14,246 nucleotides of DNA from Clostridia bacterium (GTDB taxonomy: Bacteria; Bacillota; Clostridia; DUPQ01). A model generated the notes under the pieces. The model searched no databases. It was not told the DNA's origin and saw nothing but the letters and a program-made list of their open reading frames with translations. Positions 6,784 through 14,246 of this stretch are shown here, one piece after another. Each line of letters opens with the position of its first letter. Position 1 is the first letter of the stretch. Made by a program: the position numbers and the translations under genes. The stretch spans positions 1 to 14,246 of the forward strand of contig JAUVJE010000040.1 in assembly GCA_030592355.1 (NCBI GenBank). The letters are read 5' to 3'.

Positions 6784-7737
6784 ATGAAATACAAGGCACT
6801 TGATTTTTCAAAAATTAGAACATGGTCTGTAAAAGGCCGTAAGGATCTTGTCAGGATAGACAATCTATTCAATCCTGAAAAAGATAAAGTTCCTGTTTGG
6901 GATAACAGGGATTTTGGCAGGGTTGTTGAAAATATCATCAAAGCAAGGGAAAGTGGCCGTCCTGTAATATTCTCAATGGGTGCGCATGTCATAAAGAACA
7001 AGCTGTCCCGTTATATCATTGAAATGATGAAGAACAAAACCATAACGCACATTGCCGGGAATGGAGCCGTGAGTATCCATGATTTTGAACTGGCTTACCA
7101 TGGAGGAACTTCGGAAGATGTTCCGACCGCAATCGAAGATGGGTCGTTCGGCATGTGGGAAGAAACTGGAAAAATGATGAATGAGGCTATAAATAAGGGT
7201 GCTGAACTGGGTATGGGTTATGGAGAGAGCCTGGCTGTTTACATTGACCAACATCCCGAACTGTTTCCATATCGGGACGACTGTGTGCTTTACCAGGCGT
7301 ATCTGAACAATGTTCCTGCTACATATCATGTTGCACTTGGAACGGATATAATTCACCAGCATCCCGACTGTAAAATGGGCGCTATAGGAGCGGCCAGCGG
7401 TGTTGATTTTAAAAGATACTGTGAAGCTGTAACCAGGCTGGATGGCGGTGTATTCCTGAACTTTGGCTCAGGTGTTATAGGGCCGGAAGTATTTTTAAAG
7501 GCATTATCTATATCAAGGAATCTGGGATACGATGTCTTTAAAATTACAACTGCAAATTTCGATTTGGTAAACTTAGGCGATTATAAGAAAAAATTGTCCT
7601 ATGATGATGTTCTCTATTACTACAGACCAAGAAAAAATATCGTAAATAGACCGGTTAGCAGAGGAGGCGCAGGATACCATTTTTGTGTTGACCACAAAGT
7701 GTCAGTGCCCAATCTGTATGAAAAGACAAAGATATAA
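6784..7737 (+). CDS. Conserved protein of unknown function, Rossmann-like
   Basis: A 317-residue soluble protein I cannot assign. It is dense in motifs typical of an enzyme: VIFSMGAHVIK (61-71), HIAGNGAVSIHDFE (89-102), GGTSEDV (107-113), SFGMWEETG (121-129), HVALGTDIIHQHP (182-194), GAIGAASG (199-206) and LNFGSGVIGPEVFLKA (225-240). The repeated Gly-rich loops after beta strands suggest a nucleotide- or NAD-binding Rossmann-type fold. A distant link to deoxyhypusine-synthase-like NAD proteins is conceivable but only a guess. The many conserved-looking His and Asp (H68, H99, D100, H182, D188, H191, H193) could bind metal. There is no membrane segment or signal peptide. It starts two bases after the esterase stop without a clear ribosome binding site, so it is probably coupled to it. 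Confidence 0.8.
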   Translation: MKYKALDFSKIRTWSVKGRKDLVRIDNLFNPEKDKVPVWDNRDFGRVVENIIKARESGRPVIFSMGAHVIKNKLSRYIIEMMKNKTITHIAGNGAVSIHDFELAYHGGTSEDVPTAIEDGSFGMWEETGKMMNEAINKGAELGMGYGESLAVYIDQHPELFPYRDDCVLYQAYLNNVPATYHVALGTDIIHQHPDCKMGAIGAASGVDFKRYCEAVTRLDGGVFLNFGSGVIGPEVFLKALSISRNLGYDVFKITTANFDLVNLGDYKKKLSYDDVLYYYRPRKNIVNRPVSRGGAGYHFCVDHKVSVPNLYEKTKI

Positions 7738-7749
7738 CAGAGGTGTGAT

Positions 7750-9783
7750 ATGAATAAGTGGGATGCTAAATTTGGTTTTTTCTGGTACAACGACGAAGAA
7801 ATTTTCCATTTTAAAAAAGAAGACTTTGATGAAAAGGCCCGCAAAATGGCTGAATCAGGAATAAATATCGTTATGACTTTCAGCAGTACTCATTTCCGTT
7901 GGTGTATGAAAGAGCATTGGGAATTAATAAACGAGTGTCTGAAAAACGTAGTTGAATCCTGCCATAAATACGGTATCAAAGTGGTAGAGCACCACTCATC
8001 GCACCTCACGTGGGATCCACTTAGTGAAGATGACTGGGACTATATTGAGCGGGTGCTTAACAAACGCCACAGTTCCATGGCCTCATGGGAAGGTCTGAGG
8101 GAATATGTTAACAATGACAGGATCAAGGGCACCGAAGGCTACAGGCAAATAGACGGCAGGACAGGTGAATGGGCGCGGTCCAATTATAAAGGCTGGTGCA
8201 AGTGCTTTAATAATGAAGAGTACCGAAAAGAATATTTTGAGTATCTTGAAAAGCTCTATAAATATACGGGCATTGACGGAATAATGACGGATGATGTACA
8301 GTTTTTTGGTTTTGGAAATGCCTGTGCATGTGAATATTGCACCAAATTATTTAAAGAGCAATACGGATATGATATGCCGAAGGCGGGAAGCGAGTGGGAG
8401 GAATTCCATGGGGATTTCGATAACCCGGTTTATATAGCATGGGAAAAATTCAGGAAAGATTCTACTTTAAGATTCCAAGAAGACGTCAACAAACATTTTA
8501 AAAGCCTTGGGCTTAATTTGCTCAGACCCAATTATGTATCGGGAAACATTACATTTAACTGGACATCTTATCCATTTGAAAAAGCCCTGCATATATGGGA
8601 TTGGGTTTTCCAGGAAAACTGCTTCTCATTTGTAATCAAGCATTCATGGCCGCAGTTTCTTACAGAATCCAGGCATAGATTCAATATGGGCAGACTAAAA
8701 GATATTCCGTCGATGTCCATGTTTTATCCCGACAGGTATGATAGTTTCTATTTTACATGGGCTCTGGCAATGGCCTGGGGGCAGCTGTTTACCGCTACCC
8801 CCGAGGGTGAAGATATGTGTGAAATTGAATTAGTTTTCAGAAATTTTGAGAAGAAACACAAGGAAATTCTTTTTAAACAGAAAAAAAGAGCAGACATCTC
8901 AATATATTGGTCATACGAGACGGCAAATTTCTGCAATCCGGAAAAATGCGTGCACATAACAGCAGTAAAAAGTTGGTCTCAGGCACTCACTTTTGCAGGT
9001 TATTCTACGGATATGATATTTGCATCTGAAAACGAAATAGATAATTCTGCACACAAATGCCTTCTTGTACCAGATGTAATGATTATGGATGACAGCGAAT
9101 ATGAAAAAATAAACCGATTTGCTGAAAAAGGTGGAACCGTTGTATACACCGGCAGACCGGGGGTGAAAAAGCCTGACGGCACATACAGAACAGTAAATGA
9201 AATTCAAAAAGCCCTTGATATGCCCGCTGAACCCGAAACAATCGGCGAGGCAGTAGTTTACTCTCTGGGTGATGGACGCATTGTGCTTTTAGGTGAAACG
9301 AATCTTGATAATAACTATTATAAGCCATTCAGTGTGGATAGGTGGAGAGGAAGTGTGGATAAAAAAACTCTTCCTGAATATAAGGCGCACCGGATGGCGC
9401 ATGCGGCGGATAAAATTATCTCAGCATATGCTGAAAAAATGATTGAGAGAACCTCTTTTAACGAGTTGGTCAATTGTTATTATTCCTATGACCATACAGG
9501 GGGAAATATGCTGGTGCATGTTATAAATACGACCGGAACCCTTGACTGTGAGATTAGGGAAGCATGCCATTCTGATACTATTCCTACTTTTATGGAAAAT
9601 TCCAAAAAAGACTTTTCAATAGAACTCATAATAAATGTCCCCGGAGTTCAGAAAGCTTATCTTCTGTCCGTTGAAATTGATGAAGAAATTGAATTATACA
9701 CCGAAGATAAAAATGGCAAAACACTCATCCGGATTCCAAAGGGTACATTTTCAGGATATGGGTTGGTTAGGATACCACTATAA
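7750..9783 (+). CDS. GH42-like TIM-barrel protein (putative intracellular glycoside hydrolase)
   Basis: A 677-residue protein with the three-part plan of GH42-type beta-galactosidases. A (beta/alpha)8 barrel spans about 1-380. A flavodoxin-like 'trimerisation' domain covers about 390-500 (ADISIYWSYE, then KCLLVPDVMIMDD and RFAEKGGTVVYTGRPG). A C-terminal beta domain ends with SGYGLVRIPL. After GIDGIMTDDVQFFGFGN (174-190) comes CACEYC (192-197) followed by KLFKEQYGYDMP, like the Cys zinc site of GH42; Cys150 and Cys152 (WCKCF) may complete it. The usual Asn-Glu acid/base pair is not evident. Asp181/Asp182 occupy a comparable barrel position, so chemistry and specificity may differ. No signal peptide. 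The ribosome binding site AGAGGTG (7739-7745) fixes the start. Third gene of the operon. Confidence 0.75.
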   Translation: MNKWDAKFGFFWYNDEEIFHFKKEDFDEKARKMAESGINIVMTFSSTHFRWCMKEHWELINECLKNVVESCHKYGIKVVEHHSSHLTWDPLSEDDWDYIERVLNKRHSSMASWEGLREYVNNDRIKGTEGYRQIDGRTGEWARSNYKGWCKCFNNEEYRKEYFEYLEKLYKYTGIDGIMTDDVQFFGFGNACACEYCTKLFKEQYGYDMPKAGSEWEEFHGDFDNPVYIAWEKFRKDSTLRFQEDVNKHFKSLGLNLLRPNYVSGNITFNWTSYPFEKALHIWDWVFQENCFSFVIKHSWPQFLTESRHRFNMGRLKDIPSMSMFYPDRYDSFYFTWALAMAWGQLFTATPEGEDMCEIELVFRNFEKKHKEILFKQKKRADISIYWSYETANFCNPEKCVHITAVKSWSQALTFAGYSTDMIFASENEIDNSAHKCLLVPDVMIMDDSEYEKINRFAEKGGTVVYTGRPGVKKPDGTYRTVNEIQKALDMPAEPETIGEAVVYSLGDGRIVLLGETNLDNNYYKPFSVDRWRGSVDKKTLPEYKAHRMAHAADKIISAYAEKMIERTSFNELVNCYYSYDHTGGNMLVHVINTTGTLDCEIREACHSDTIPTFMENSKKDFSIELIINVPGVQKAYLLSVEIDEEIELYTEDKNGKTLIRIPKGTFSGYGLVRIPL

Positions 9784-9795
9784 GACGGAGATTGT

Positions 9796-10512
9796 ATGAG
9801 AGAAACAGAATTATATCTTCCGGTTAAAAAGCTTCTTGAAGAAGACGGGTATGTAATCAGAGGAGAAGTTTCTGATGTGGATATTGTTGCTATGAGGGGA
9901 GAGGAACTACTAATCGTTGAAATGAAGACAGCCTTTAACCTGAAACTTCTCATGCAGGCGGTAAAAAGGCAGAGAATGACAGATAATGTATATATTGCCA
10001 TACCCCGTGCGTCTTATAAAAAGCGATTCAACAAAGATATAAAAGATAGGGAATACTTATTAAGACGCCTTAGCCTTGGACTAATTTATGTTGCGATGGA
10101 TTCTGAGGTGCCTTATGCGGCGGTTGTTTTCAAACCGGGAAAATTTGATATAAATAAGAGTAAAGCGGCTTCATCCAGAAAAACAGCAAAGTTATTAAAG
10201 GAATATGACGGAAGGTCAAAAGACTATAACACCGGTGGCAGCGTACGCACCAAGCTGGTTACGGCATACAGAGAAAATGCCCTTGTTATTGCCTATTGTC
10301 TGAAGAAAAACGGAACAACAAAAACGAAGATTCTAAAGAAAATGGGTTGTTCTGATAAAACTACGATAATTTTATATAATAATTATTATGGATGGTTTGA
10401 AAAAACCGGTAAAGCTGAATACAAACTATCCGAAAGCGGAACAAAAGCTCTTGTAAAATACAGAGAAGTTTTAAAACATTTAGTAAAGGATATGAAATAT
10501 GAAAAAGATTAA
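9796..10512 (+). CDS. DUF2161 protein: PD-(D/E)XK nuclease-like domain plus winged helix
   Basis: A 238-residue soluble protein. The N-terminal half fits DUF2161: ETELYLPVKKLLEEDGYVIRGEV (3-25), SDVDIVAMRG with Asp29, LIVEMKTAFNLK with Glu42-x-Lys44, the conserved Gln54 in LLMQAVKRQ, then YIAIPRAS. The Asp29 / Glu42-x-Lys44 spacing is the core of PD-(D/E)XK phosphodiesterases. A linker of basic and Ser residues follows (about 133-165), then a winged-helix-like segment (about 170-235, KTKILKKMGCSDKTTIILYNNYYGWFEKTGKAEYKLSESG). A nuclease-plus-DNA-binding protein inside a carbohydrate operon is unexpected; a regulatory role is possible. ACGGAG (9785-9790) is its ribosome binding site. Its 3' end overlaps the next gene by 14 bases. 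Confidence 0.8.
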   Translation: MRETELYLPVKKLLEEDGYVIRGEVSDVDIVAMRGEELLIVEMKTAFNLKLLMQAVKRQRMTDNVYIAIPRASYKKRFNKDIKDREYLLRRLSLGLIYVAMDSEVPYAAVVFKPGKFDINKSKAASSRKTAKLLKEYDGRSKDYNTGGSVRTKLVTAYRENALVIAYCLKKNGTTKTKILKKMGCSDKTTIILYNNYYGWFEKTGKAEYKLSESGTKALVKYREVLKHLVKDMKYEKD

Positions 10513-11824
10513 AGCTGGATTTGCAACAAGAGATATATCTCCTGAAAAGCCTGTACCCGGTCGGCTTGGATTGAATCATATGATTTATCCCCATCATGAT
10601 ATATCGGCAAAAGCATTGGCCCTGTCAAACGGGAAGGGCACATACTTGATTATTGTCTGCGAAATCGTAGGTCTGACTAAAAGTGTAAACCAGAAAATCA
10701 GAAAAATCATTACGGATAAAACCGGAATCCCTTTTCAAAATATAGTTATAACCGGGACCCATACCCATGCAAGTCCCTGGGTTTGGGATCTTCAGGACGA
10801 AGAAGCACGTAAACAGGGATTTGAAGTTCTCGACAGGGATTGGATGAATAAAGTAATTGGAAATACAGTAGACGCGGGAATTAAAGCCGCTCAAAATATG
10901 AGTGCATATCAGATAAAATTTGGTGTCGCCGAAACCACCGGTATTGTAAGCAACCGGGTGTTGCCCGTAACAAGATGGTCCATATGCGCAGATGACGAAC
11001 TCAGAAACGCTCCGGAAGGTATAGTCGACCGCAATGTCAGGACAATATCATTCCATGATTCAAATGACAAACCCGTTTTTGTTTTTGCTAATCTGGCCTG
11101 CCACCCATCAGCTTACGGAGGAGGAAAGACAACAAAAGTGTCGCCTGATTTTCCATATATATCTGAAAATCTTCTTAAAGAAAAATATGGAGAAAATACT
11201 ACTCTGGCATATTGGCAGGGATGCGCCGGAAATATAAACTCAGGTAAATATGTAGCAGAGGGTAGTGATGAAGAAGCAAAAACCATAGGGACAAATTTTT
11301 TCAATTCAGTTAATGAAGCGATAAAGAAGTCAGGGAGAATTTCCGGAGATAATTCAACTTTTGAATATATATATGAAAAATTCACATTGCCCGTAGGAAA
11401 ATTCGTTAACAATCCCGGCAAAGCAAGGGAGAGATTTAAAAATGTATGTTCAGAGATGAAATCTCAAAAAAATATCGATAATGAATCTGTATTCAAATGG
11501 CGCAGGATATTAAAACAGCTTGACGTAAGCCTGTTGTCCGCCGGAAAAGAAATGGAAATTGAATTGCAGCTGTTCAGATTTGGGAATACGGATATACTGT
11601 TCGTTCCCGGCGAGTGGTTTGTGCAAATGTATAAAAATTTAGCCGCTTTGAATAATAAAAGAAACCTTATTGTGACCACATTGAACAACTTTGACCTTTT
11701 ATATATTCCCGATGAGAAATCAATGCCAAATAAAGATTGGTATGGTGTTAAAACAGATATGAGGTCGCTGGGGGATGATTCAGCTATCAGATTATTTGAA
11801 AAAGCAGTTGAGATTCTCGCTTAA
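10499..11824 (+). CDS. Neutral/alkaline ceramidase-fold amidohydrolase-like protein
   Basis: A 441-residue protein matching the N-terminal catalytic domain of neutral ceramidases. It has KAGFATRDISPEKPVPGRLGL (5-25), the zinc-binding THTHASP (His88, His90), a third His in ACHPSAYG (His202), SPDFPYISE (225-233), WQGCAGNIN (239-247), VPGEW with Glu372 as likely metal ligand, and LYIPD with Tyr402. Full-length ceramidases reach about 650 residues and carry a C-terminal Ig-like domain, which is absent. The usual nucleophile context (GDVSP) is replaced by AGNINS, so classical ceramide hydrolysis is doubtful; an amidase or esterase on a smaller acylated compound is more likely. No signal peptide, unlike secreted ceramidases. 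The start overlaps the DUF2161 gene in another frame, behind AAGGA (10486-10490). Confidence 0.82.
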   Translation: MKKIKAGFATRDISPEKPVPGRLGLNHMIYPHHDISAKALALSNGKGTYLIIVCEIVGLTKSVNQKIRKIITDKTGIPFQNIVITGTHTHASPWVWDLQDEEARKQGFEVLDRDWMNKVIGNTVDAGIKAAQNMSAYQIKFGVAETTGIVSNRVLPVTRWSICADDELRNAPEGIVDRNVRTISFHDSNDKPVFVFANLACHPSAYGGGKTTKVSPDFPYISENLLKEKYGENTTLAYWQGCAGNINSGKYVAEGSDEEAKTIGTNFFNSVNEAIKKSGRISGDNSTFEYIYEKFTLPVGKFVNNPGKARERFKNVCSEMKSQKNIDNESVFKWRRILKQLDVSLLSAGKEMEIELQLFRFGNTDILFVPGEWFVQMYKNLAALNNKRNLIVTTLNNFDLLYIPDEKSMPNKDWYGVKTDMRSLGDDSAIRLFEKAVEILA

Positions 11825-13008
11825 TCAAACTTTTTCAACAATAGAGAAGATATTGCAGCGATAAACATAAGGTATGCCACGATTGGCATAGCTTTCTCTA
11901 TACCAAAAATATCTCCTATCACACCCATTAAATACGGTACTAACATTGCGGTTATGGAAATACCAATATATAGAATTGTTGTAACTCCTCCCGTATTGTT
12001 AGGGAATGATACACATGCAACAAAAATAATCATAGGTAAAGTCGCACCTGCAAAGAATCCTGCTAAAATAAGGAAAACAAAAAATGCCCATGGTTGTGCA
12101 ATCAGAAAAGCTGTTATAAAAGCAAGCCCACCTATAAAACTGGTCATTATTATTAAAAATCTGGCATTACTAATAGTCAGGATGAAGGATGCGATGCCCC
12201 GGCTGATTACGAAACCCAGAAAATAAGAAGAGAGAATAATACCGGAAAGAGGTCCTATGCTGCCCGGTAATCTTTCTGCATATGACGGAAACCAGGTAAC
12301 CAATCCTACATAAGCCCCGCTGAAGCACGCTGCGCCGGCAAAAAGAATCCATACCTGTGGATTCTTTAAAAGGGATAGAATTTTAAGAGACTTGTGGTTA
12401 ATTGATTTATGGTCTTTTTCAATAATCGCAGAGGGTTTCATCATTGTGAAAAAAGAAGAAAGGAGCACAATTGCATACACGGCCGCCAGAAACCACAAGG
12501 CGGATTTCCATCCGTAATCATTCATTATCATGAACGAGGCATATGCAGGACCAAGTACAGCTCCAATACCAAAAGACATGTGCAGCAATTGAAGGAAAAA
12601 TTCCCGCCCCCTCGTATTTATATCACTGACAAAAGCATTTACAGAGACATCAAAAACTTTTGTCGAACTCCCAAGTACTGCGAATGCAATCAACAGCATC
12701 ACATAAGAACCGGTATAAACACCAGCAGCTGCAAGGGCAACTGAAGTTATGATAAAACTATAATAAACAAGTTTTGATTTCCTAACTTTATCAGAAAAAT
12801 ACAGCATTCCTATCAAGGTTGCCGCGCCCCCGATGTTGAAGGTTGTCTGCAACAGTCCGCCCTGTGACATGGAAAGACCGTATTCGTCCATAATAGAGGG
12901 TAGGAGTTCTCCAACCATGTTAAGCAATACGGCGTAAAGCGCCATTAAAACAAATGAACTTAAAGTTGCGCTTAGAACATTTTTATTTGCCGGTTTATAT
13001 CTGCTCAT
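11821..13008 (-). CDS. Major facilitator superfamily transporter
   Basis: A 395-residue membrane protein with about 12 helices in two halves, split by a charged cytoplasmic loop (IIEKDHKSINHKSLKILSLLK). The loop after helix 2 has FSDKVRKSK, a degenerate MFS motif A. Helix 1 (LSSFVLMALYAVLLNMVGELLPSIMDEYGLSMSQGGLL) resembles FucP-like and set-type sugar MFS carriers, but the substrate is not readable. The frame extends to an ATG at 13059, but GGGGG (13013-13017) lies four bases before the ATG at 13008 and a putative promoter overlaps the longer start, so 13008 is chosen. It converges on the ceramidase-like gene: both stop codons lie in the same TTAA (11821-11824). It may transport a substrate or product of the neighbouring operon. 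Confidence 0.85.
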   Translation of the reverse strand: MSRYKPANKNVLSATLSSFVLMALYAVLLNMVGELLPSIMDEYGLSMSQGGLLQTTFNIGGAATLIGMLYFSDKVRKSKLVYYSFIITSVALAAAGVYTGSYVMLLIAFAVLGSSTKVFDVSVNAFVSDINTRGREFFLQLLHMSFGIGAVLGPAYASFMIMNDYGWKSALWFLAAVYAIVLLSSFFTMMKPSAIIEKDHKSINHKSLKILSLLKNPQVWILFAGAACFSGAYVGLVTWFPSYAERLPGSIGPLSGIILSSYFLGFVISRGIASFILTISNARFLIIMTSFIGGLAFITAFLIAQPWAFFVFLILAGFFAGATLPMIIFVACVSFPNNTGGVTTILYIGISITAMLVPYLMGVIGDIFGIEKAMPIVAYLMFIAAISSLLLKKFD

Positions 13009-13035
13009 TAAACCCCCGATAGTAAAATCATCATC

Positions 13036-13064
13036 ATTGTAGCTGAATAATGCATGCAATACAA
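13036..13064 (-). promoter_or_regulatory. Possible promoter of the second MFS transporter
   Basis: On the minus strand TTGTAT (13064-13059) and TACAAT (13041-13036) are 17 bases apart. The -10 is good and the -35 weak. The spacer contains TGCATGCA (13051-13058), a perfect 8-base palindrome that could be an operator half or chance. If used, the RNA starts near 13030, which excludes the ATG at 13059. Confidence 0.35.
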
Positions 13065-13115
13065 CAATGTTTATATAGGTTTTTAATATTTATTATTAAG
13101 CATTAAAAAAAGAAA

Positions 13116-13144
13116 TTGATTTGAGCATAAATTTATTTTATAAT
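13116..13144 (+). promoter_or_regulatory. Sigma-A type promoter of the PAS sensor gene
   Basis: TTGATT (13116-13121) and a perfect TATAAT (13139-13144) are separated by 17 bases. AAGAGGT (13152-13158) then lies five bases before the ATG at 13164. The predicted leader is only about 13 bases, so the ribosome binding site would be almost at the 5' end of the message. Confidence 0.7.
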
Positions 13145-13163
13145 CTGTTTTAAGAGGTAAATT

Positions 13164-14246
13164 ATGACAACTGAAAAATCAACAGGGAACAAAAAGTACG
13201 AACGAGAAAAATTCTGGAAGTATTTGAATTTTGTAGATTCTATAATTATAATGCTGGATTTAGAAGGAAAGGTTATTTTCATCAATCGAAAGGGCTGTGA
13301 AATCCTTGGTTATGATGAAATTGAAATAATTGGGAAAAATTGGGTGGAGAATTTTCTCCCGGAAGAATTAAAAGCCGGTATTGATAAAACCCGTATTGAA
13401 GTGATAAATTCTGCGACGGAGGATAGGCAATATTTTGAGAATCCGGTAGTTATTAAATCCGGTGAACAAAAGATAATTAGATGGAGCAATACAGTTATTA
13501 GGGATGAAGATGGAACTGTTTCGGGAACATTGTCGTCCGGTGATGATATTACTAAATCAAGATTGTTTGAACAAGAGTTGATTCAGAATGAAATTCGTCT
13601 AAAAAAAGCTGAAGAAATAGCGCTGATGGGCAACTGGATAATGGATTTGAAAACCAATGAATACAAATGCTCAGACGGTTTTTATAGGATTTGCGGAATT
13701 GACCCCGGGAAAAAGGATGCTGATTATGACAGTATAATGGGTGTTACCCATCCGGATGATATTGAAAGAATAGAAAAAATCATCAGAGAGTCCGCTGAAA
13801 CAGGCAAAGATTATGAATTCGAGAATAGAATAATTTTACCTGATGGTAGAATTCGCCATGTGCGCTCCAAGGGAACATATATAAAAGACAATTCCGGGAA
13901 TGCAGTAAAATCAATGGGAACCCTGTTGGATATCACCGAATATAAAGAAAATGAGAATAATCTGGTTGAGAGCCAGCGCAGATTGAAGTTGGCGGAAGAA
14001 ATCGCACACATAGGCCACTGGGAACGCGATTATATGAACAACACCAGTTTCTGGTCCGATGAGATTTACAGGATGATAGGGCATAAGCCACAAAATTTTG
14101 CAGCATCCCAGGAAAAATATATTGAATTTATACATCCTGATGATTTTGCGGATTTTGCTGAGAAAAGCAGTCAGGCTACGGCAGGTGAAATACCATATAA
14201 TATTAAATCCAGAATAATTGATAGAAGCGGAAATATTAAATATATA
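13164..14246 (+). CDS. Multi-PAS domain sensor protein (cut by window edge)
   Basis: From the ATG at 13164 the frame stays open for 361 codons to the right edge. It holds at least three PAS domains. PAS1 (about 18-137) contains SIIIMLDLEGKVIFINRKG and LGYDEIEIIGKNW. PAS2 (about 147-260) contains LKKAEEIALMGNWIMD, HPDDIERIEK and RIILPDGRIRHVRSKG. PAS3 (about 274 onward) starts LKLAEEIAHIGHWERD and has IHPDDFADF; it is interrupted by the edge. PAS2 and PAS3 are PAS_3-fold and close relatives, so an internal duplication is likely. There is no membrane segment, so sensing is cytoplasmic. The output module (histidine kinase, GGDEF/EAL or other) lies outside the window. The gene is divergent from the second MFS transporter, 155 bases away. 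Confidence 0.88.
   Translation, partial: MTTEKSTGNKKYEREKFWKYLNFVDSIIIMLDLEGKVIFINRKGCEILGYDEIEIIGKNWVENFLPEELKAGIDKTRIEVINSATEDRQYFENPVVIKSGEQKIIRWSNTVIRDEDGTVSGTLSSGDDITKSRLFEQELIQNEIRLKKAEEIALMGNWIMDLKTNEYKCSDGFYRICGIDPGKKDADYDSIMGVTHPDDIERIEKIIRESAETGKDYEFENRIILPDGRIRHVRSKGTYIKDNSGNAVKSMGTLLDITEYKENENNLVESQRRLKLAEEIAHIGHWERDYMNNTSFWSDEIYRMIGHKPQNFAASQEKYIEFIHPDDFADFAEKSSQATAGEIPYNIKSRIIDRSGNIKYI

Noticed and set aside
12409..12744. Plus-strand gene inside the second MFS transporter
   Set aside because: It is a shadow of the MFS coding strand; the translation is Arg/His/Cys-rich without domain character.
13009..13059. Longer start for the second MFS transporter
   Set aside because: The ATG at 13059 has no ribosome binding site and falls within a likely promoter; the added residues are not membrane-like.

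Overview
The window looks like a chromosomal segment of a low-GC Gram-positive bacterium, most likely a member of Clostridia. The evidence is AT-rich sequence, canonical sigma-A promoters (several with an extended TGn -10), strong GGAGG or GGGGG ribosome binding sites, a DUF1836 protein, and multi-PAS signalling. There is no phage, transposase, CRISPR, tRNA or rRNA signal. The species cannot be named from the sequence alone.

Left part (1-3110). A minus-strand gene just begins at the left edge (first 8 codons, behind a near-perfect promoter). It is followed by an odd 180-base non-genic block, rich in inverted repeats and open on both strands. Next come a minus-strand DUF1836/MerR-like protein, a divergent SGNH/GDSL hydrolase with a consensus promoter, and three tandem 30-bp repeats. 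A small MGMT-type alkyltransferase homologue follows, whose -10 box sits so close to its ATG that the mRNA may be leaderless. A membrane-anchored extracytoplasmic protein on the minus strand closes this part.

Central part (3175-11824). This looks like one functional locus built around a divergent promoter region (5672-5818). Leftward are a GPH-family (MelB-type) sugar:cation symporter and, one base later, a YghO-like GNAT protein. Rightward is a tightly packed five-gene run: a CE7 acetyl-xylan-esterase/deacetylase, a conserved protein I cannot name, a GH42-like TIM-barrel protein with a Cys-rich metal site, a DUF2161 PD-(D/E)XK-like protein with a C-terminal winged helix, and a short neutral-ceramidase-fold amidohydrolase. 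None of the rightward proteins shows a signal peptide. The simplest model is import of an acylated saccharide or glycoside, followed by deacylation and cleavage in the cytoplasm. The unnamed protein and the ceramidase-like enzyme suggest an unusual substrate with an ester and/or N-acyl group. This model is inference.

Right part (11821-14246). A second MFS transporter converges on the operon, sharing the TTAA stop sequence with its last gene. Divergent from it, a cytosolic sensor with at least three PAS domains starts at 13164 and runs off the right edge, so its output domain is not visible. It could be the regulator or chemosensor of the neighbouring locus, but nothing in the window proves that.
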